Shown here: positions 31,030 through 35,493 of the stretch, one piece after another
Position numbering within the stretch: the first letter of the stretch is position 1
Layout: each line of letters starts with the position of its first letter
NCBI GenBank assembly: GCA_903901875.1
Contig: CAIUSO010000070.1
Coordinates: 1-35,493, forward strand
From: an uncultured Geobacteraceae bacterium
GTDB lineage: Bacteria; Desulfobacterota; Desulfuromonadia; Geobacterales; Pseudopelobacteraceae
Direction: 5' to 3'
DNA length: 35,493 bases
The notes under the pieces: model-generated
What the model was told of the DNA's origin: nothing
The model's database searches: none
What the model saw: the letters and a program-made list of their open reading frames with translations, nothing else
Position numbers and translations under genes: made by a program

Positions 31030-32163
31030 TCAGGGAGGTGTTGCAGGGTGTTGGAACCTGAAGGTGGTTCCTTCTTCAGGGGAGGTGGTGAAACTGACTT
31101 TGCCCGGTAAATATTTTTCTCCGAGCAGTCTCATGGAATAGGTTCCCAAGCCGCGCCCCATGGTATTTTTGGTGCTGAAGTGCTTCTGGAAAATTCTTCG
31201 TTGAATGTCGGGAGCGATGTAGGTGTCATTCCAGACCTCCCAGGTAATTTCCTTACCATCTGATGACGTAACGAGACGAACGGTCCCCCCGACGTCGGTC
31301 GATTCCAGGGCATTCAACAGCATATTTCCGATTACACGGGAAAGAAGATAAATGTCTGTCTTGAGTTCAATAGTTTTATCATGGCAGATCTGTTCTACAT
31401 TTTTCCGTTCGGCACTTGGGTGATTCAAAATGATAAGCTCAATCTCTTCCTGAATGGCCCCCAGGGTTACAGCTCTGCACTGTGGCAGGAGGGTGCCATC
31501 GCCCTGATGATTACTCAGGAAACGTTGCAACTCGACTTCGGCGCAGAGGCGCCGTGAGGTGTTCTGAATCATGGTCGCCAAGGCATTATCGGGCTGCTTC
31601 ATGGAAAGTAAATCGCCGCACCCGGTGAGTACCATCAATATATTGTTGAAATCGTGGTAGAAAATTTTCTCCAACGATGCATGGGAATGCTGCTGGGTGA
31701 TATCCTGTGCGAAAAGGAGAATCCACCGGCTCCCATCAACCATGAATGGTCGTGCGGTAACCGACAGAAACAGATCTACGGTTTTGCCGTCCTTTTCGGC
31801 GGTGAGTGCGCAGGTCTGCTCCGAGGAGACGTCGTCGATGATTGCCGACATCGTGGCTATGGCGGCTCCGCAGCTCCCGCAGTGGGGGGTGGTGCCGCAA
31901 CCATGGGGCCGTTCCGTTGCGTGAATACACTCCAGGGTCTCTCCCAGGCGGAGCCCCAACACTCTGTCCAGATTCTTCATACCGAGGGAATTGAGGAAAG
32001 CCTCATTGAGTCCCACTATCTGACGCTCTTCGTTAAGCACCACCAGTAAACCACAGGATGCCTCCAACAGTTTGCTCATCACCGGGCTTGTGCTGATGTT
32101 TTCAATCTGGCGATTAAAAACGTTCCGGTCCGTTCGCTCAGCTGGTGCAAAGCTGGTTTCCAT
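31030..32163 (-). CDS. Soluble PAS histidine kinase with Cys/His cluster
   Basis: The 377-residue protein has no TM segment. A PAS domain (about 30-155) contains a dense cluster CIHATERPHGCGTTPHCGSC (C79-C98). An H-box FYHDFNN (H170) follows, then a dimerisation region and an ATPase domain with N-box NMLLNALES and G-boxes VWNDTYIAP and GRGLGTYSM. It is an orphan cytoplasmic sensor kinase; its partner is not next to it. The cluster could bind Zn, Fe-S or heme, or sense redox. AGGAGG precedes the ATG. It is the last of the kinase/CheX genes before the riboswitch operon. Confidence 0.88.
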   Translation of the reverse strand: METSFAPAERTDRNVFNRQIENISTSPVMSKLLEASCGLLVVLNEERQIVGLNEAFLNSLGMKNLDRVLGLRLGETLECIHATERPHGCGTTPHCGSCGAAIATMSAIIDDVSSEQTCALTAEKDGKTVDLFLSVTARPFMVDGSRWILLFAQDITQQHSHASLEKIFYHDFNNILMVLTGCGDLLSMKQPDNALATMIQNTSRRLCAEVELQRFLSNHQGDGTLLPQCRAVTLGAIQEEIELIILNHPSAERKNVEQICHDKTIELKTDIYLLSRVIGNMLLNALESTDVGGTVRLVTSSDGKEITWEVWNDTYIAPDIQRRIFQKHFSTKNTMGRGLGTYSMRLLGEKYLPGKVSFTTSPEEGTTFRFQHPATPP

Positions 32164-32200
32164 GGAGCCTCCTGGTGTTAGTTGTCATGACAGTCCAGGT

Positions 32201-32242
32201 CAGACACCGACATCCACTGATTGCAACGGATGTCGGTGTCTG
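32201..32242. repeat. Perfect 15-bp inverted repeat
   Basis: CAGACACCGACATCC (32201-32215) and GGATGTCGGTGTCTG (32228-32242) are exact inverted arms around a 12-base loop ACTGATTGCAAC. It lies between the CheX-like gene and the downstream kinase. No U-run follows on either strand, so a standard terminator is unlikely. It may be a REP-like element or an mRNA-stability hairpin. Confidence 0.85.
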
Positions 32243-32373
32243 ATTCTGACAGACATAGAAAAGCTTTTAATGTACACGTATTATTAAATATCAGATAATC
32301 GGTCAGTTCACAAGTCCCTAAAATACTGACAGAATATGTAGGATTAGCGGGGGTATTTTGTAGGAGCAGTGCC

Positions 32374-32880
32374 TTATGGTTGCTTGAGTGTCATGCCAAC
32401 CATGAACCACTGGTCACCGACATCACAGAGAATGGCAAGTGACTCTTCGGGGGCACTGTTGTTGAAAAAATATTCTCCACCGGTAAAGGTTGATGGCGTT
32501 GACAGATGGATGTCGTTGCCATGGTTACCGAGATGGTATTTAAACGAACCGGCAATCATGAGGGCAAGTTCACCAATGGCGTCATGCACGTCGCGGTTTA
32601 TACTGGTAATCGGTGTGCCAAGCATTCCAGAGGTAAACTCCCGTGCCAGCAGATCGGGGAGATGGAGGCTGACAAGACCGCTGCATGCACCACCCAGTCC
32701 CACCAGGGCGGTAACACAATTGGTGAACACGTTTATAGGATCGATGATCTTTGGTCGTTGGGATACGTTGGCAATGCCGGCCATGTTTTCAAAAATGGTA
32801 CCCATGTCACCGACCAGAAAATCGGTAAGTTGATCCTCTGACAGATTCAATTGTTTGATAACAGATTCATTAATGGCCAT
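32374..32880 (-). CDS. CheX-like protein lacking the conserved Asn
   Basis: The 168-residue protein has the CheC/CheX/FliY fold pattern: an N-terminal helix-rich start, then DVHDAIGELALMIAGSFKYH at the phosphatase helix, and a GDQWFMVGMTLK C-terminal strand. The active motif is normally E-x2-N; here E104 is kept but position 107 is Leu (ELAL). CheX enzymes dephosphorylate CheY; this one may instead be a binding or adaptor protein. It sits between histidine kinase genes, with gaps of 31 bases upstream and about 210 downstream. Confidence 0.8.
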   Translation of the reverse strand: MAINESVIKQLNLSEDQLTDFLVGDMGTIFENMAGIANVSQRPKIIDPINVFTNCVTALVGLGGACSGLVSLHLPDLLAREFTSGMLGTPITSINRDVHDAIGELALMIAGSFKYHLGNHGNDIHLSTPSTFTGGEYFFNNSAPEESLAILCDVGDQWFMVGMTLKQP

Positions 32881-32911
32881 GGCGTAGCTCCTTTTGTTGT
32901 ATTACCGCCTG

Positions 32912-34084
32912 TTACGCTGCATCATTCTCGCCATCGGGTACCGGTAACCAGATAGAAAGAGTGGTCCCTTCTCCTGGTGTTGATTCGGCCTGTATGCTGC
33001 CACCGCTTTTCATGATGGCGGTCTGGCAGAGGGCAAGATTTAACCCGGTTCCTCTTTTGTCGCCCTCTTGTTTGGTGCTGAAATAGGGATCAAAAATGGT
33101 GGGGAGGAGTTCAGGGGTAATTCCGTTACCCGAGTCGCGCAGCTGTATGCACATATAGGCTCCTGGTGTCAGTGGCACCGTATCTGCCTGACTCATGGTG
33201 ACCGTCTGGACGGTCAGCTTCAGGGATCCCCCCTGGGGCATTGCTTCCACCGCATTAATTGCCAATCCGGAAAATACCAGTTGTATCAGCGGTTCAGAAA
33301 AATCTATGTCGGGGATATGCTCCGGAATCTCACAGCTAAAGGAAATAGTATCGGCGGGAAGAACTCCCTCAATCGCATCGATGATACAGGGGATGACCGG
33401 TCCCCGGTACCTGTTCTCTGTGTGGCCATTGCCGATAATGCTGAGCATTTTACCAAGTTCGTGGGCATCGGCAGAGCATGTTTCTACCTTTTCCAGATAC
33501 TTCCAGCTTGCGCTGCCCGGTTCCAACTTTTCCAATGCCAATGAGGTATATCCAAGAATTGACTGAATCAGGTTGTTATAGTCATGTACCATGCCGCTGG
33601 CCAGCACGGCTATGGTCTCATTCTGCTTTGACCTGGCATCACGTATGTCACGTTCGTGTTGAATCTTGAGCTGTTGTTCCCCCCGCAGGCGATGGGTACA
33701 CTCCAAGAGGGCCGCAAACAGAAGATAACTGTTGACCGGCTTGGTAACGTACTTGTCAATACCGATGTTGATTGCCCGCATCAGGTAGTCACTTTGTTCA
33801 AATGCCGTTATAACAATGATCGGGATCTTGGGGGCTATCTCAATAATTTCACGGGCCATGGTGAGACCATCCATGCGGGGCATCTGCACATCGGTGATGA
33901 CAATATCCGGCCGATGCTTGTTAAACAGCTCCAACCCTTCCACGCCATTTTCTGCGGTTATCAGGGTGCCGACCGGGCGGCTGAGAAACTCGGCGAACTG
34001 GGTTCTTGTGGCGCCATCGTCCTCCACATAGAGTACGGTGAGTGTTTTGAGATACTGCTGGTCAAGTCTGTCATTGGTTTTCAT
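32912..34084 (-). CDS. REC-histidine kinase hybrid (soluble)
   Basis: The 390-residue protein has an N-terminal receiver domain (D65 in ITDVQMPRMDG, K in TKPVN) joined to a kinase with H-box GMVHDYNNLIQS (H167), N-box LAINAVEAM, and G-boxes DSGNGITPELL and KRGTGLNLALC. No TM segments. REC-first kinases are usually switched by phosphorylation of their own receiver from another kinase. It lies 30 bases from the next upstream kinase gene and 31 bases before the CheX-like gene. Partners are not known. Confidence 0.9.
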   Translation of the reverse strand: MKTNDRLDQQYLKTLTVLYVEDDGATRTQFAEFLSRPVGTLITAENGVEGLELFNKHRPDIVITDVQMPRMDGLTMAREIIEIAPKIPIIVITAFEQSDYLMRAINIGIDKYVTKPVNSYLLFAALLECTHRLRGEQQLKIQHERDIRDARSKQNETIAVLASGMVHDYNNLIQSILGYTSLALEKLEPGSASWKYLEKVETCSADAHELGKMLSIIGNGHTENRYRGPVIPCIIDAIEGVLPADTISFSCEIPEHIPDIDFSEPLIQLVFSGLAINAVEAMPQGGSLKLTVQTVTMSQADTVPLTPGAYMCIQLRDSGNGITPELLPTIFDPYFSTKQEGDKRGTGLNLALCQTAIMKSGGSIQAESTPGEGTTLSIWLPVPDGENDAA

Positions 34085-34114
34085 GTGAGTGTCCTTCCAA
34101 AGTCGAGCATGAGT

Positions 34115-35404
34115 TTAGATGATCCCGTTAACCGGCACTTTAACGGTAAAAGTTGTTCCCCTGCCGGGTTGACTGTCCAGGATAATATCCCCTCCATGCT
34201 TTTTGATAATGCCATAGCAGATGCTGAGGCCCAGGCCGGCCCCTTTTCCCACATCCTTGGTGGTAAAGAAGGGGTCAAAGATATGCTCACGGATATCATC
34301 GGCAATGCCGTGTCCGGTGTCGCTGACATCAATATGCACAAAGTCCCCTTCACAATGGGTGGTGATGGTGATGGTGCCATGGTCGTCAATAGCTTCCGCC
34401 GCATTCATGAGCAGATTGGCAATAACCAGATTTATTTGCTGGGCATTACACTCCACCGCCGGAATATCACCCAGGTGAAGTTCAATCTGTGCAATGGGTG
34501 AAAGTTCGCTTTGGTACAGATTAGCTGCCCTCTGAACAGAACGGTTCAGGTCGGTTTCATCCATGAAGTCCTTGCCGGGGCAGGCAAAGTCCTTCAAATC
34601 CAGCACGATGCTCTTGACACGCTCGGCACCTTCCAGGGTTTCTGCAATCAGTATGGGCAACTCTTCCCGAATGTAGGGAACGTCCAGATCGGCATACAAT
34701 TCTGCCGTTTGGGCACGCTGCTCATCGCTGGCAGAATGGTGAAGTGCGTCCATATACTGTTGCAGGGTGTTGGTGAAGTTGAGCAGTGTTTTGAGGTTAC
34801 TCATGATAAATCCCATGGGATTATTGATCTCATGGGCGACACCGGCCGCCAGATAACCGACGGATGCCAGTTTATCCTGATGGATCAGCAGGGCATCTTT
34901 TTTCCGGCTGTTATTGACCTCTTCAGCCACCCGGTTTTCCAGTTCCCTGTTGAGTTCTGCAAGTTGCTGCTGCTTGAGCTGAAGCTCGGTGGTCCGTTCA
35001 ACAACCAGCATTTCAAGGTGATTTCGGTATTTTTTCAGTTCGAGCTGGTTGCGAATTCGTGCCCGAACCAAAGAAGGGGAGAACGGTTTCTGAATATAAT
35101 CCACCGCGCCCAGATCCAGTCCCCGTTTTTCATCGGACTCCTCGGACAGGCCGGTAACCAGAATCACCGGGATTCCATCGGTCTGCGGGTCCCTCTTCAG
35201 TTCCGAACAGACATCATAGCCGGTCTTGCCGGGCATAATGACATCCATCAGAATCAGATCGGGCGAAGCATCGCTCCGGGCAATTTCCAACGCCTCTTCT
35301 CCGCTGGTGGCAACGACCACCGAGTAGTCATTCTTCAGAAGGTGGCAGAGAATCTTGACGCTGAGCGGCTCATCATCCACAACGAGAATGGTGTTGTTAT
35401 TCAA
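34115..35404 (-). CDS. REC-histidine kinase hybrid (soluble)
   Basis: The start is TTG 35404 with AGGA eight bases before it. The 429-residue protein has an N-terminal receiver (D54 in [14 protein letters not shown] in QKPFSP), a coiled coil (about 115-180) and a HisKA domain with [13 protein letters not shown] (H191). The HATPase domain has N-box [10 protein letters not shown] and G-boxes [10 protein letters not shown] and [12 protein letters not shown]. It is cytoplasmic. It heads the minus-strand signalling cluster, but genes further upstream are cut off by the window. The last ~90 bases of the window (35405-35493) hold no gene I can support. Confidence 0.9.
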   Translation of the reverse strand: MNNNTILVVDDEPLSVKILCHLLKNDYSVVVATSGEEALEIARSDASPDLILMDVIMPGKTGYDVCSELKRDPQTDGIPVILVTGLSEESDEKRGLDLGAVDYIQKPFSPSLVRARIRNQLELKKYRNHLEMLVVERTTELQLKQQQLAELNRELENRVAEEVNNSRKKDALLIHQDKLASVGYLAAGVAHEINNPMGFIMSNLKTLLNFTNTLQQYMDALHHSASDEQRAQTAELYADLDVPYIREELPILIAETLEGAERVKSIVLDLKDFACPGKDFMDETDLNRSVQRAANLYQSELSPIAQIELHLGDIPAVECNAQQINLVIANLLMNAAEAIDDHGTITITTHCEGDFVHIDVSDTGHGIADDIREHIFDPFFTTKDVGKGAGLGLSICYGIIKKHGGDIILDSQPGRGTTFTVKVPVNGII

Positions 35405-35493
35405 GAAAGTATCCTAATTGAGTTAATGAGTACCATCTATTGGTTGAATAAAAAACATTACTGAAGCTCGGAGCGAATATATGCCATTGTCTA

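Noticed and set aside
32201-32242. Intrinsic terminator of the CheX-like gene
   Set aside because: The stem is strong but neither side is followed by a T-run.

Overview
The window looks like a chromosomal segment from a Geobacter-like member of the Desulfobacterota/Desulfuromonadia (old Deltaproteobacteria). This is inferred from gene order and gene types, not from a marker gene. The pointers are the pgpH-ybeY-dgkA order, a PurL of the long type without its glutaminase, a GEMM-I riboswitch of the A20 subtype known from Geobacter, and many response regulators and kinases with Cys-rich motifs typical of that lineage.

Layout. Positions 1-3755 (+) encode exported surface proteins: the 3' end of a protein with autotransporter-type beta-strand repeats, a secreted protein with Ig-like repeats and a C-terminal dockerin-like domain, and a lipoprotein with a possible cohesin-like domain. 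Positions 3756-5842 are accessory and partly decayed: a gamma-glutamylcyclotransferase-like gene, a wrecked AlbA_2/HATPase regulator, and a ParA-like ATPase that seems to lack an internal segment. A strong sigma70-type promoter at 5884-5912 then starts a housekeeping block: pgpH, ybeY, a diacylglycerol kinase/PAP2 fusion with no visible canonical start for its full N-terminus, a DUF262 gene remnant, asnS, and a WalJ/YycJ-like metallo-beta-lactamase. The nucleotide-synthesis run follows: purB, mscS, purL, recQ, purQ, purF, pyrE, tlyA and a HIT hydrolase. Many of these overlap or nearly touch.

From 23451 on, almost everything is on the minus strand. An M-box (Mg2+) riboswitch with its terminator precedes a two-gene operon. 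The operon encodes a soluble PRC/MgtE_N/CBS protein and an NRAMP-related transporter whose metal-site motifs (DNDA, APW) differ from classical Mn/Fe NRAMPs, so a Mg2+ import operon is likely.

The most interesting part is 26919-30949 (-): promoter, then a GEMM-I riboswitch with A at the position equivalent to G20 (the hallmark of 3',3'-cGAMP-type GEMM-Ib), then a terminator. Downstream lies a tight operon encoding an IHF-alpha-like protein, a REC-PAS protein with a CxxC...CxxC tail, a REC-HD-GYP protein and a FapA/DUF342 protein. A cyclic-dinucleotide-sensing RNA thus seems to control a candidate cyclic-dinucleotide phosphodiesterase. The window ends (31030-35404, -) with three soluble histidine kinases, two with N-terminal receiver domains, and a CheX-like protein that has lost its conserved Asn. 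No DNA-binding output regulator is encoded among them.

No tRNA, rRNA, CRISPR array or intact transposase was seen.
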